Positions 1-6,474 of a stretch of 12,678 nt of DNA are shown piece by piece; within the stretch, counting starts at the first letter, position 1; every line of letters starts with the position of its first letter. The stretch spans positions 209 to 12,886 of the forward strand of contig DJFP01000097.1 of the NCBI GenBank assembly GCA_002432565.1, in the 5' to 3' direction. Source of the DNA: Flavobacteriales bacterium UBA5869 (GTDB lineage Bacteria; Bacteroidota; Bacteroidia; Flavobacteriales_D; Crocinitomicaceae). The notes beneath the pieces were generated by a model, which saw only the letters and a program-made list of their open reading frames with translations, did no database searches and had not been told where the DNA came from. Position numbers and translations under genes: made by a program.

Positions 1-1943
1 GATTCGATCAACGTATCGTCTTCCGAAATACAGATAGAAGCCTTTGCTTTCATTTCAGCGGTCCAATCCGTGAATGTAAACGCCTGGTCTGCTGTCAATG
101 TTCCGATGTGAACTTCAATCACACGTCCCTGGAACACGTTCTCACCACCAAATTGGTGAAGCATCTGCGCTTGTGTAGCGTGAACCACATCGCGGAAGTC
201 CATGTAATCTTCCATCGTTCCTTTGAACGTTACTTTCACCGATTCCGGGATAGGCATGGAAGCTTCACCGGTAGCCAATGCCAAAGCAACTGTTCCGGAG
301 TCAGCACCGAAAGCAACCCCTTTCGACATACGTGTGTGTGAGTCACCACCGATGATGATTGCCCACTCGTCTACCGTGATATCGTTCAATACTTTGTGGA
401 TCACATCCGTCATGGAATGGTAAATACCTTTCGGGTCACGAGCCGTGATCAAACCGAAATCGTTCATGAATTTCATCAGTTTCGGGATGTTTGCCTGCGC
501 TTTTTTGTCCCAAACAGAAGCCGTGTGACATCCTGACTGGTATGCACCGTCCACAATCGGGGAAATTACCGTTGCAGCCATGGATTCCAATTCCTGTGCC
601 GTCATCAAACCGGTTGTATCCTGTGAACCAACGATGTTTACTTCAACGCGCACATCCGAACCTGCGTGCAATACTTTTCCTGCAGTAATTCCAACCGCAT
701 TTTTGTTAAAGATCTTTTCTACAGCCGTCAATCCCTGGCCTTCTACCGAAACTTCTTTCGAAGGAGCAAAAACTACCGGAGCTTCAATATCCAGGATCTT
801 CGCCGCCAAAGTCTGCAATTTCTTACCGAAAACGATTGCGTAAGATCCACCCGCCTTGATGAATTCCATCTTCTGCGGAGTAAATGCTTTCGAGATATCA
901 ATCAGCTCTTTATCGCCGTTATATAATTTCTTGGTTTTGGTATTTATGGTCAGAACCGTACCTGTAGAAACGTCATACGCCTGCTCCAGGATCGGCTCAT
1001 CATTCTCATCGCGAACCACATTTCCTGCAGCATCCGTCTTTTTCACCCAGTTTTTCAGGTCCAAACCAATTCCACCTGTTACATCAACTGTTGTTAAGAA
1101 AATCGGGGAAATTCCGTTTGTTCCTCCAACAATCGGAGCGAAATTAACGAACGGTACGTATGGACTTGCTTGTTTCCCTGTCCAAAGCGCCACGTTGTTC
1201 ACACCCGACATACGCGATGAACCTACACCCATCGTTCCTTTCTCAGCAATCAACATCACCGATTTATCCGGGTGCTGCGCCTGCAAAGCTTTGATTTCTT
1301 CCTGCGCCTGCGGCGTGATCATACATTTACCATGTAATTCACGGTCAGAACGCGAATGCGCCTGGTTCCCCGGAGACAATAAATCCGTGGAAATATCACC
1401 GATACCGGCAATGTAGGTAACTACTTTGATTTCTTCAGGAACATCCGGAAGTTTCGTAAAGAACTCTGCCTTAGCGTAACTCTCCAAAATTTCCTTCGCG
1501 ATAGCATTTCCTGCTTTGAACCCTTCTTTCAAACGATCCGTATCTGCATCGTACAGGAAAACCTGTGTTTTCAGAACCTCCGCAGCTTGTTTTGCGATCG
1601 CGGCATCGTTTTCTAAAGCCAAATCGAGCAATACTCCAATGGAAGGACCACCTTTCATGTGAGACAATAATTCAAAAGCAAATACCGGTGTAATTTCTTT
1701 TACGATAGATTCCCCCAGGATAATCTCCTTTAAAAATTTCGCTTTAACACTTGCAGCAGGAGTTGTTCCCGGCAGCGTATTGTAAATAAAAAACTTCAGA
1801 GAATCTTCCCGGTCAGCATGCTGCTCATCTTTGATTTGAGCAATGATCTCGCTCAACAGTTCTGCGCCGTCAATCGGCTTTGGGTGAAGACCCTGGGTTT
1901 TTCTTTCCTCAATTTCCCGGATGTAATCTTGATAGGTATTCAT
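1..1943 (-). CDS. acnB: Aconitate hydratase B, N-terminal part (runs off the window)
   Basis: AcnB isomerises citrate and isocitrate in the TCA cycle and often also hydrates 2-methyl-cis-aconitate; it is cytoplasmic. The reading frame is open from ATG at 1943 to the window edge, giving 647 codons, and I checked it for continuity at three places. The N-terminal ~165 residues look like the HEAT-like domain special to AcnB. They are followed by the swivel domain (motif around SPGNQAHSRSDRELHGKC, residues ~190-206), and then the catalytic core with GAYQSGCHTASVWD near residue 472 and GGDSHTR near residue 531. By comparison with E. coli AcnB, the three iron-sulphur ligand cysteines lie about 200 residues beyond GGDSHTR, so they fall outside the window. 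The gene is transcribed away from its neighbours at 2252. No consensus promoter is clear; TAAATTCG (2001-1994, minus) is one base off the Bacteroidota -7 element. The family call is near certain. Confidence 0.95.
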   Translation of the reverse strand, partial: MNTYQDYIREIEERKTQGLHPKPIDGAELLSEIIAQIKDEQHADREDSLKFFIYNTLPGTTPAASVKAKFLKEIILGESIVKEITPVFAFELLSHMKGGPSIGVLLDLALENDAAIAKQAAEVLKTQVFLYDADTDRLKEGFKAGNAIAKEILESYAKAEFFTKLPDVPEEIKVVTYIAGIGDISTDLLSPGNQAHSRSDRELHGKCMITPQAQEEIKALQAQHPDKSVMLIAEKGTMGVGSSRMSGVNNVALWTGKQASPYVPFVNFAPIVGGTNGISPIFLTTVDVTGGIGLDLKNWVKKTDAAGNVVRDENDEPILEQAYDVSTGTVLTINTKTKKLYNGDKELIDISKAFTPQKMEFIKAGGSYAIVFGKKLQTLAAKILDIEAPVVFAPSKEVSVEGQGLTAVEKIFNKNAVGITAGKVLHAGSDVRVEVNIVGSQDTTGLMTAQELESMAATVISPIVDGAYQSGCHTASVWDKKAQANIPKLMKFMNDFGLITARDPKGIYHSMTDVIHKVLNDITVDEWAIIIGGDSHTRMSKGVAFGADSGTVALALATGEASMPIPESVKVTFKGTMEDYMDFRDVVHATQAQMLHQFGGENVFQGRVIEVHIGTLTADQAFTFTDWTAEMKAKASICISEDDTLIE

Positions 1944-2251
1944 AAAAGAAGACTTGCTTTTGAAAGTTAGTTTTTAACAATTTATTCGACGCGCGAATTT
2001 ACGCAAAAGCAATGGAAAGTGAAACACAAAAGAAAATAGGAAAGTTTCATTCCTATTAATTCAGATTGGTTCTAAATTAACAAAACCGTAACTGATACGT
2101 TTTGAATTCCAGTTAACAGCAACAAGTCGAATGGAACTGGATACTCCTCCCTTACTTTTCTCGCTAAAAAGCGTTAAAACTTCAAAAAAATATAGTTTTC
2201 CTTTTATTTATGTAAAGTTTATTTTACTTTTAGTAAAACAAACTTATAATT
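1944..2251. other. Divergent intergenic region, acnB / membrane protein-XRE pair
   Basis: This stretch of about 308 bases has no convincing gene. It must carry the leftward acnB promoter and the rightward promoter of the pair starting at 2252. The right-hand 60 bases are very AT-rich and contain the palindrome at 2222-2238. In the middle, TCCAGTT (2108-2114) and AACTGGA (2135-2141) form a 7-base inverted repeat with a 20-base loop. No role can be assigned to it. Confidence 0.6.
2222..2238. promoter_or_regulatory. Palindromic operator candidate overlapping a promoter
   Basis: TTTTACT-TTT-AGTAAAA is a perfect 7-base inverted repeat with a 3-base spacer, 14 bases before the start at 2252. A further half-site-like GTAAAG lies at 2212-2217. 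TACTTTTA (2225-2232), one base off the Bacteroidota -7 consensus TAnnTTTG, sits inside the palindrome. A protein bound there would therefore block transcription. Since the second gene of the unit is an XRE repressor, autoregulation is the natural reading. This is inference; no binding data are visible. Confidence 0.55.
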
Positions 2252-2617
2252 ATGGAAGCTTTTAAAAAAATCGGTAAACTTTTCTTTTACCAGCGACTTC
2301 TTGGAATACTTTTGGTTTTAGCAGGTATTCCAACAATAATAATGGATTCAACATCCGGGTCCGAAATGCCATTGATGCTAGGTTTATTCATCCTCCTTTT
2401 TGCGGGTGAAAAAAAAGAAGACGAAAGGTCTTCGGCGATCAGGGCTCAATCCCTGGCATTTGCTTTTGTGATCGGGTATGCCTTCAAGTTAGTAACATCA
2501 AATTTGTTCTTTCGACAGATCATAACATGGCAGCTGGTCGAAATAAACCATTTTATAATTTTAATCTTCTCAGTTACATTGATGATTTATTATTTAAGAA
2601 TGTATGTTTTAAAATAG
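2252..2617 (+). CDS. Small multi-pass membrane protein paired with XRE regulator
   Basis: This 121-residue protein has about four hydrophobic segments (roughly residues 14-31, 38-51, 67-85 and 98-116), so it is an inner-membrane protein. A charged loop at residues 53-67 reads EKKEDERSSAIRAQ. That DER..I..A pattern resembles the loop of small membrane proteins of the DUF2178 kind, which are often encoded next to short XRE regulators in Bacteroidota and Firmicutes. It starts at an ATG preceded by an AT-rich stretch and has no signal peptidase site. It ends 10 bases before the XRE gene, so the two are almost surely one transcript. Its function is unknown; it may be the sensor, target or antagonist of the regulator. 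The family assignment is tentative, but membrane location and operon membership are well supported. Confidence 0.75.
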   Translation: MEAFKKIGKLFFYQRLLGILLVLAGIPTIIMDSTSGSEMPLMLGLFILLFAGEKKEDERSSAIRAQSLAFAFVIGYAFKLVTSNLFFRQIITWQLVEINHFIILIFSVTLMIYYLRMYVLK

Positions 2618-2627
2618 ATCGTAGTTC

Positions 2628-2831
2628 ATGAAAAACACGTTAAAAGTAGAAAGGGCAAAACTAAACATTACCCAGGGAGATCTGGCAGATAAGATTGGAG
2701 TGTCCAGACAAACCATTCATTCTATTGAGATTGGTAAATATGTTCCTTCTACCTTACTAGCCCTGAAAATTGCAAGAGTCTTTAACACGACCGTTAATGA
2801 TATTTTCTCTCTGGAAGATTCAGACGGATAG
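2628..2831 (+). CDS. Short XRE/Cro-CI-type transcriptional regulator
   Basis: This 67-residue protein is almost entirely one helix-turn-helix domain of the Cro/CI (HTH_3) family. The recognition region is at residues ~16-36 (QGDLADKIGVSRQTIHSIEIG), with the usual Q at the start of helix 2 and SRQTI in helix 3. The C-terminal LALKIARVFNTTVNDIFSLED matches the end of small stand-alone repressors of the YgzD/YvaO type. It is a DNA-binding repressor in the cytoplasm and probably binds the palindrome at 2222-2238. It is the second gene of a two-gene unit. A weak hairpin follows at 2848-2866 (AAAGCA/TGCTTT) but has no T-tract, so it is a poor terminator candidate. Confidence 0.88.
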   Translation: MKNTLKVERAKLNITQGDLADKIGVSRQTIHSIEIGKYVPSTLLALKIARVFNTTVNDIFSLEDSDG

Positions 2832-2946
2832 CCAGGTTATTATTATTAAAGCAGTAATTTTGCTTTCTGCCAATGCTACAAGTCTGTGGCGTGAGCACTT
2901 CATTGGATTAATTTCACTTAAATCGCTCATTTTAAGATTTTATTCC

Positions 2947-2954
2947 TACCTTTG
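2947..2954 (+). promoter_or_regulatory. Bacteroidota -7 promoter element for rpsF operon
   Basis: TACCTTTG matches the Bacteroidota primary sigma factor -7 consensus TAnnTTTG exactly, 57 bases before the rpsF start. No clear TTG is seen at the -33 position, which is common because that element is weak. Transcription would start near 2960, at the foot of the leader hairpin. Confidence 0.75.
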
Positions 2955-2958
2955 CACC

Positions 2959-2979
2959 CCGCTAAGTGTGTCTTGGCGG
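2959..2979 (+). promoter_or_regulatory. Leader hairpin of rpsF-rpsR-rplI mRNA
   Basis: CCGCTAAG (2959-2966) pairs with CTTGGCGG (2972-2979) as an 8-base-pair stem with one G-U pair and a five-base loop, TGTGT. It lies at the expected 5' end of the transcript, 32 bases before rpsF. In other bacteria the S6:S18 complex represses its own mRNA by binding a leader hairpin with a CCG element that mimics its 16S rRNA site. This CCG-containing hairpin is a candidate equivalent. No T-tract follows, so it is not a terminator. Confidence 0.55.
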
Positions 2980-3011
2980 TAATTTAGTATAAATAACAAA
3001 TAAGTTTAATT

Positions 3012-3359
3012 ATGAATTCTTACGAAACTGTTTTCATTCTTACTCCCGTTTTGTCTGAAGACCAGGCAAAGGAAGCAGTGCAAAAGTACGAAAGCGATTT
3101 GGCTGCCATGGGTGGTAAATTAACGCATTCTGAGAGCTGGGGCCTAAAAAAATTGGCTTACCCGATCCAAAAGAAATCAACTGGTTTCTATTTCTTGTTC
3201 CAATTCGATGCTGAAGGTTCAGTAATCGCTGAGTTGGAATTGGCTATGAAACGTGACGAGCGCATCATGCGATTCTTAACCGTGAAAATGGATAAGGACC
3301 ATGTTGCTTACGCTGAGAAACGTCGCAAGAAAATGAGCGGAGCTCCGGTTGAAGCTTAA
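3012..3359 (+). CDS. rpsF: Small ribosomal subunit protein bS6
   Basis: bS6 sits on the platform of the 30S subunit, where it binds with bS18 to the central domain of 16S rRNA. The 115-residue protein has the typical start [18 protein letters not shown] and the W-G-x-K-K-LAYPI-x-K-K segment (residues ~42-55). It also has the conserved [15 protein letters not shown] near residues 79-93, followed by a short basic tail. Length is normal for the family. It is first in the rpsF-rpsR-rplI unit, 25 bases before rpsR, behind a consensus promoter. Confidence 0.97.
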   Translation: MNSYETVFILTPVLSEDQAKEAVQKYESDLAAMGGKLTHSESWGLKKLAYPIQKKSTGFYFLFQFDAEGSVIAELELAMKRDERIMRFLTVKMDKDHVAYAEKRRKKMSGAPVEA

Positions 3360-3384
3360 TTATTTACCTTAAAAATTTAAGAAC

Positions 3385-3648
3385 ATGTCACAAAACGATA
3401 TTCGCTATTTGACTCCGATCAACATCGAGATCAAAAAAGATAAATACTGCCGTTTCAAAAAAAGCGGGATTAAATTCATCGATTTCAAAGACGCTACTTT
3501 CTTGTTGCGTTTGGTGAACGAGCAAGGAAAAATTCTTCCTCGCCGTATTACCGGAACTTCTGCGAAATACCAGAAGAGAGTTAATAAAGCTATCAAACGT
3601 GCTCGTCACCTGGCAATCTTGCCTTACGTTGGCGATATGTTGAAATAG
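3385..3648 (+). CDS. rpsR: Small ribosomal subunit protein bS18
   Basis: bS18 forms a pair with bS6 on the 30S platform. The 87-residue protein is basic and contains the family signatures [16 protein letters not shown] (residues ~21-36), [26 protein letters not shown] (52-77) and LPYVG. Length and motifs are normal. It follows rpsF directly with no priB or ssb gene between them, unlike the enterobacterial order. It is translated from the same mRNA and is 31 bases before rplI. Confidence 0.97.
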   Translation: MSQNDIRYLTPINIEIKKDKYCRFKKSGIKFIDFKDATFLLRLVNEQGKILPRRITGTSAKYQKRVNKAIKRARHLAILPYVGDMLK

Positions 3649-3679
3649 TCTTAACGTTTAATTTTAAAGACAAGAAATC

Positions 3680-4126
3680 ATGGAAGTAATTCTTAAGAAA
3701 AATATCGATAAATTAGGTTACAAGGACGAAGTTGTAACTGTGAAGCCAGGTTACGGACGTAACTTCCTGATCCCTCAGGGTTACGCTTCTTTGGCTACTC
3801 CTTCTGCGAAAAAAGCGCACGAGGATATGATGAAGCAGCGCTCTCACAAAGAGTCTAAAATCGTTGCGGAAGCAGAAGCAATTGCAGCTAAATTGGCTGA
3901 TGTTACTGTGAAAATCAGCACGAAAGTGGGTGAGAACGGTAAGATCTTCGGTTCAGTAAACACTGTTCAATTGTCTGAAGCATTGAAAGCTGCAGGATTT
4001 GACATCGACCGTAAAGCTTTGAAAATTAAAGACGAGCCAATTAAAGAAGTTGGAACGTTCGAAGCTGAGGCAAACTTACACAAAGGTGTGAAGCCTGTGT
4101 TCAAATTTGAAGTTGTAGGAGAATAA
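3680..4126 (+). CDS. rplI: Large ribosomal subunit protein bL9
   Basis: bL9 binds domain V of 23S rRNA near the L1 stalk and reaches out along the ribosome, helping reading-frame maintenance. The 148-residue product has the classic N-terminal domain MEVILKKNIDKLGYKDE with KPGYGRNFLIPQGYA at residues ~22-36. A long charged linker helix (~40-75) follows, and then the C-terminal domain with GKIFGSVN (~87-94). The length equals that of most bL9 proteins. It is last in the unit and is followed by a strong terminator hairpin. Confidence 0.97.
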   Translation: MEVILKKNIDKLGYKDEVVTVKPGYGRNFLIPQGYASLATPSAKKAHEDMMKQRSHKESKIVAEAEAIAAKLADVTVKISTKVGENGKIFGSVNTVQLSEALKAAGFDIDRKALKIKDEPIKEVGTFEAEANLHKGVKPVFKFEVVGE

Positions 4127-4146
4127 TTTTTTCCGACCTCATATTG

Positions 4147-4182
4147 AAATCCCGTTAGTCATTGATTAGCGGGATTTTTTTA
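4147..4182 (+). terminator. Rho-independent terminator after rplI
   Basis: AAATCCCGTTAGT (4147-4159) pairs with ATTAGCGGGATTT (4165-4177) through 13 pairs, including two G-T, around the loop CATTG. A run of seven T ends at 4181. It closes the ribosomal operon. The stop codon of the convergent gene at 4180 overlaps the T-run. On the minus strand the hairpin is followed only by TTTCAATA, so it would work mostly for the plus strand. Confidence 0.9.
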
Positions 4183-5397
4183 TTTCATCACACCGGTTTT
4201 CTGCAACTCTTCAATGATAATCTTTTCCAGTTCAGCCTCTAGCTGTTCACTATACCCTTCAGATGAATAAATTAATTTTCCGTTCCTATTCATTAAAAAA
4301 AGTGTGGGATAGCCCAATACTTTAAATTCCTTATTTAGATTATTAGGACTGATCACCAGAGGATAGCTGATCTGTTTTCTTTTAATAAATTCGTAAAAGC
4401 GGTCATCTACAGGATCAATGTTATTTATTCCCACAACCAACAAACCTTTTCCTTTCAAATCATACTTTTTACTGAGTTTGTTCAAAGTTGGAATGGCTTT
4501 TAAACAAGGAAAACAGGACTGATAGTAAAAATCAAAAAGGACTAGTTCATAAGTATTGTTTGCTGACGATAATTTTGTCTTTTTATTCGTTTCAAAATTC
4601 CATTCCGGGATTTTCATTCCAACAACCAGTTTTTCATCCGAACCTGTATTTTCCAACCTGTATTCTTTGATATGAATACCTTTTTTCACAAAAAAATCCG
4701 GAGTTCTAAACGAATGACCGGCTTGATTATTCAATTTATAAGAAACTAGTGTATACTCATCGTATTGATCCAAGGTATCTCCGGATAAATCAACTTGATA
4801 ATAAACAGAATACTGAATCGGTATATAATCCTGTTTATTAATCCAAAAATTCACTTCTGATTTTAGAATCTGTACTCCATCACTTGAATCCTTCAAAGGA
4901 GTATATTGATAATGAGCTGTTTTATTCATTCCAATCATCTCATCTCCAATGAACCGAATTAAATGAATATCCAAATCAGACATTTCAGAATCCTCGAAGT
5001 TGCTTAATAGGTTGAAAAAATCGTAATTATGCTGAATTGAAAGTAATTCGCTCATAGACCCTTTGTTCTGAAACAATTTCGCCTCATCATTTAAAACGGA
5101 TACAAAACCCTGATTTGAATAGGAATAAGAATCTTGGTTATTTTTAATGATTCTATCTGCATCAAAATAAAATCCAAAAATGGTATCCAGTGAATCACGC
5201 TTAAAAACGCAATCCAAACTCTTAAATACCGTATCCTGACTCATCAGATACTTTGTCTTATAAGTCATTTTATAAGACCCACTCTCAATTTGTTTGCATG
5301 CGATTATCGATTTATACCATACATTGAGATCAGCATTTTGTGAATACCCATTCAGGTAGCATCCCAGAGCAAGCAGTGCAGACAAATAAATCCTCAT
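4180..5397 (-). CDS. Secreted TlpA-like thioredoxin-fold protein (module 1)
   Basis: This 405-residue protein has a signal peptide of ~20 residues ending in GYSQ, a usual Bacteroidota signal peptidase I site, so it should act in the periplasm. Residues ~25-260 form a domain I do not recognise, rich in beta-like stretches. Residues ~262-400 are a TlpA/ResA-type thioredoxin fold. Its active site is C295-F-P-C298 (YYQSCFPCLKAIP), with the cis-proline at G-Y-P364-T-L-F and the usual VVGINN strand before it. CFPC replaces the common CGPC, which should shift the redox potential. The gene lies 56 bases behind the Cys-rich lipoprotein at 5454, with a hairpin between. It is likely the thiol-disulphide oxidoreductase of that lipoprotein (inference). 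Confidence is high for the fold and low for the substrate. Confidence 0.85.
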   Translation of the reverse strand: MRIYLSALLALGCYLNGYSQNADLNVWYKSIIACKQIESGSYKMTYKTKYLMSQDTVFKSLDCVFKRDSLDTIFGFYFDADRIIKNNQDSYSYSNQGFVSVLNDEAKLFQNKGSMSELLSIQHNYDFFNLLSNFEDSEMSDLDIHLIRFIGDEMIGMNKTAHYQYTPLKDSSDGVQILKSEVNFWINKQDYIPIQYSVYYQVDLSGDTLDQYDEYTLVSYKLNNQAGHSFRTPDFFVKKGIHIKEYRLENTGSDEKLVVGMKIPEWNFETNKKTKLSSANNTYELVLFDFYYQSCFPCLKAIPTLNKLSKKYDLKGKGLLVVGINNIDPVDDRFYEFIKRKQISYPLVISPNNLNKEFKVLGYPTLFLMNRNGKLIYSSEGYSEQLEAELEKIIIEELQKTGVMK

Positions 5398-5410
5398 TTT
5401 TACGAAATTA

Positions 5411-5438
5411 ACCCTCCCAACCTAAAAGCCGAGAGGGT
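5411..5438 (-). terminator. Intergenic hairpin between lipoprotein A and TlpA-like 1
   Basis: On the minus strand ACCCTC (5438-5433) pairs with GAGGGT (5416-5411), and up to four weaker pairs could extend inward. The loop is long, and only TTAATTT follows rather than a true T-run. It may be a leaky terminator or an mRNA-stabilising hairpin that sets more lipoprotein than oxidoreductase. The other module has a hairpin in the same place. Confidence 0.45.
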
Positions 5439-5453
5439 ATTATTAGAAATCAA

Positions 5454-6086
5454 TTACTTTTTAACTGTTGTAATCTTCATTTGACAATCGTTACACGAAC
5501 ATGAGGCACGGTTTGTATTTAGATCATAGATCTCTTTGCAACCGCATGAACCTGTGCAATCATAAACTTTAACTTTATCAATTAACCCATTGGCGTCACC
5601 TACAAGAACAATTGTTTCAATTTGACCATTACCCAAATCAAAAGAATTTGTAGAAACATATTCTTCATCATCCGTCTCAAAATTATACTTTACAATTGAG
5701 TAACTCTGCCCGACATAATTTTCTACCACATACTTTTGAAACAATTCCAAATAGTAAACCTCATATTTCGAATCAGTCGGATATGTCACGGTTGTGATCC
5801 CATTCTTTGTTGTCGTTACTTTCATTGTACATCCGGAACAGGAGCAGCTCACATAATTATGACCACTACCTCCTCCAAGTTGACCTGAAAGTGAACAAGA
5901 ACCAGATGAACCAGAACAATTTCCGTTGCATTCAACAGTAACTCCATTTGCACTCATTTTTTCCTGAAAAACTTCACTTTCATCGACTTTCGTTATAGAA
6001 TTCCGAATATTTTCCTTCTGACATGAAAAAACAATCAGGGTGCTTAAAGATAGGATCAAGAATGATCCGAAAACTAACTTTTTCAT
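5454..6086 (-). CDS. Cys-rich lipoprotein with two Cys6 repeats (module 1)
   Basis: The start chosen is the ATG at 6086 (210 residues), giving MKKLVFGSFLILSLSTLIVFS followed by lipidated C22. An in-frame ATG at 6119 would add 11 polar residues before the signal peptide. After the lipobox come Q-K-E-N, close to the K-(D/E)2 surface-export signal known in flavobacterial lipoproteins. The mature part has 12 further cysteines in two sixes: residues 53, 57, 64, 81, 83, 86 and 177, 181, 183, 196, 198, 201. Both sets begin C-x3-C and end in SCSCxxC followed by xMK(V/I)TT, so the protein is an internal duplication. Beta-rich sequence lies between them. I recognise no named family. Metal binding or disulphide cross-linking are both possible. 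It is the first gene of module 1, and its leader resembles that of the lipoprotein at 8249. Confidence 0.82.
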   Translation of the reverse strand: MKKLVFGSFLILSLSTLIVFSCQKENIRNSITKVDESEVFQEKMSANGVTVECNGNCSGSSGSCSLSGQLGGGSGHNYVSCSCSGCTMKVTTTKNGITTVTYPTDSKYEVYYLELFQKYVVENYVGQSYSIVKYNFETDDEEYVSTNSFDLGNGQIETIVLVGDANGLIDKVKVYDCTGSCGCKEIYDLNTNRASCSCNDCQMKITTVKK

Positions 6087-6187
6087 TTTGATTAAATTTA
6101 GATGTTCCTCATTTTTCATCAGTTGAGGATATAGACTGACTTAGACTGATTTTTATGGCCATTTGCAGTGAATAAGTACAGTTATAA
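6087..6187 (-). promoter_or_regulatory. Conserved leader/regulatory region of module 1
   Basis: This region matches the one before the lipoprotein at 8809. Shared pieces are TTTGATT(T)AAATTTAG next to the gene (6087-6101), ACTGACTTA (6135-6143), ATGGCCATTT (6155-6164) and AGTGAATAAGTACA (6167-6180), written on the plus strand. A 6-pair hairpin lies at 6106-6129. Two copies of TAGACTGA (6132-6139 and 6142-6149) repeat with a 10-base period. No TAnnTTTG element is obvious, so a different sigma factor or an activator may read this promoter. Confidence 0.65.
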
Positions 6188-6336
6188 CTCTGAAAAATCT
6201 GAAATGTTACTCAACCAACAATATTTATCAAATTTAATTAAAAGAGCCTCATATTTTAAGTGCTAGTGATTTAATAATAGCAAGTATACAAAAACAAAAT
6301 TAAAATGCGCAAATATGTGCAATTATTTTTCATCCC

Positions 6337-6417
6337 TCTTTTGTGCACTCTGCTTCTTTGCGTTAAAAAGAAAACTGATTTTTTTGAAAATACCAAAGTA
6401 ACAAAGAGCACAAAAGA
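6337..6417. repeat. Inverted repeat (24-base arms) upstream of bcp
   Basis: The left arm 6337-6360 begins TCTTTTGTGC and ends CTTTG. The right arm 6394-6417 begins CAAAG and ends GCACAAAAGA. Twenty of 24 positions pair. It lies between two divergent genes, so it cannot terminate a known gene unless it ends an unseen transcript. Possible roles are an operator for the peroxiredoxin unit or a folded 5' leader. Confidence 0.6.
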
Positions 6418-6441
6418 ATAACAACGAAAACATTCTTTTCG

Positions 6442-6449
6442 CATCTTTG
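6442..6449 (+). promoter_or_regulatory. Putative -7 element for bcp
   Basis: CATCTTTG differs from TAnnTTTG only at the first base and lies 25 bases before the bcp start. No TTG is found at a suitable distance upstream, so the call is tentative. Confidence 0.4.
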
Positions 6450-6474
6450 TTCTACAATTTTCAATTACAAAGTC

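Larger units (their letters stand above)
6188..6474. other. AT-rich divergent region with large inverted repeat, before bcp
   Basis: There is no gene here. An imperfect inverted repeat has arms at 6337-6360 and 6394-6417; the first ten outer bases (TCTTTTGTGC) match perfectly and 20 of 24 overall. Its 33-base loop contains an A-run and a T-run that could lengthen the stem. A weak promoter-like CATCTTTG follows at 6442. The rest is featureless AT-rich sequence. Confidence 0.6.

Noticed and set aside
108..1416. Several open frames on the plus strand
   Set aside because: They lie opposite the continuous acnB frame on the minus strand, lack family motifs and overlap one another; they are shadows of acnB.
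2770..2982. A 70-codon plus-strand frame overlapping the XRE gene and running over the rpsF promoter
   Set aside because: It starts inside the XRE gene in another frame and covers the consensus promoter and leader hairpin of rpsF; no domain is visible.
6301..6320. Short GTGC/GCGC-rich imperfect palindrome near 6307-6320
   Set aside because: Only about five pairs with a mismatch in AT-rich DNA; not distinguishable from chance.
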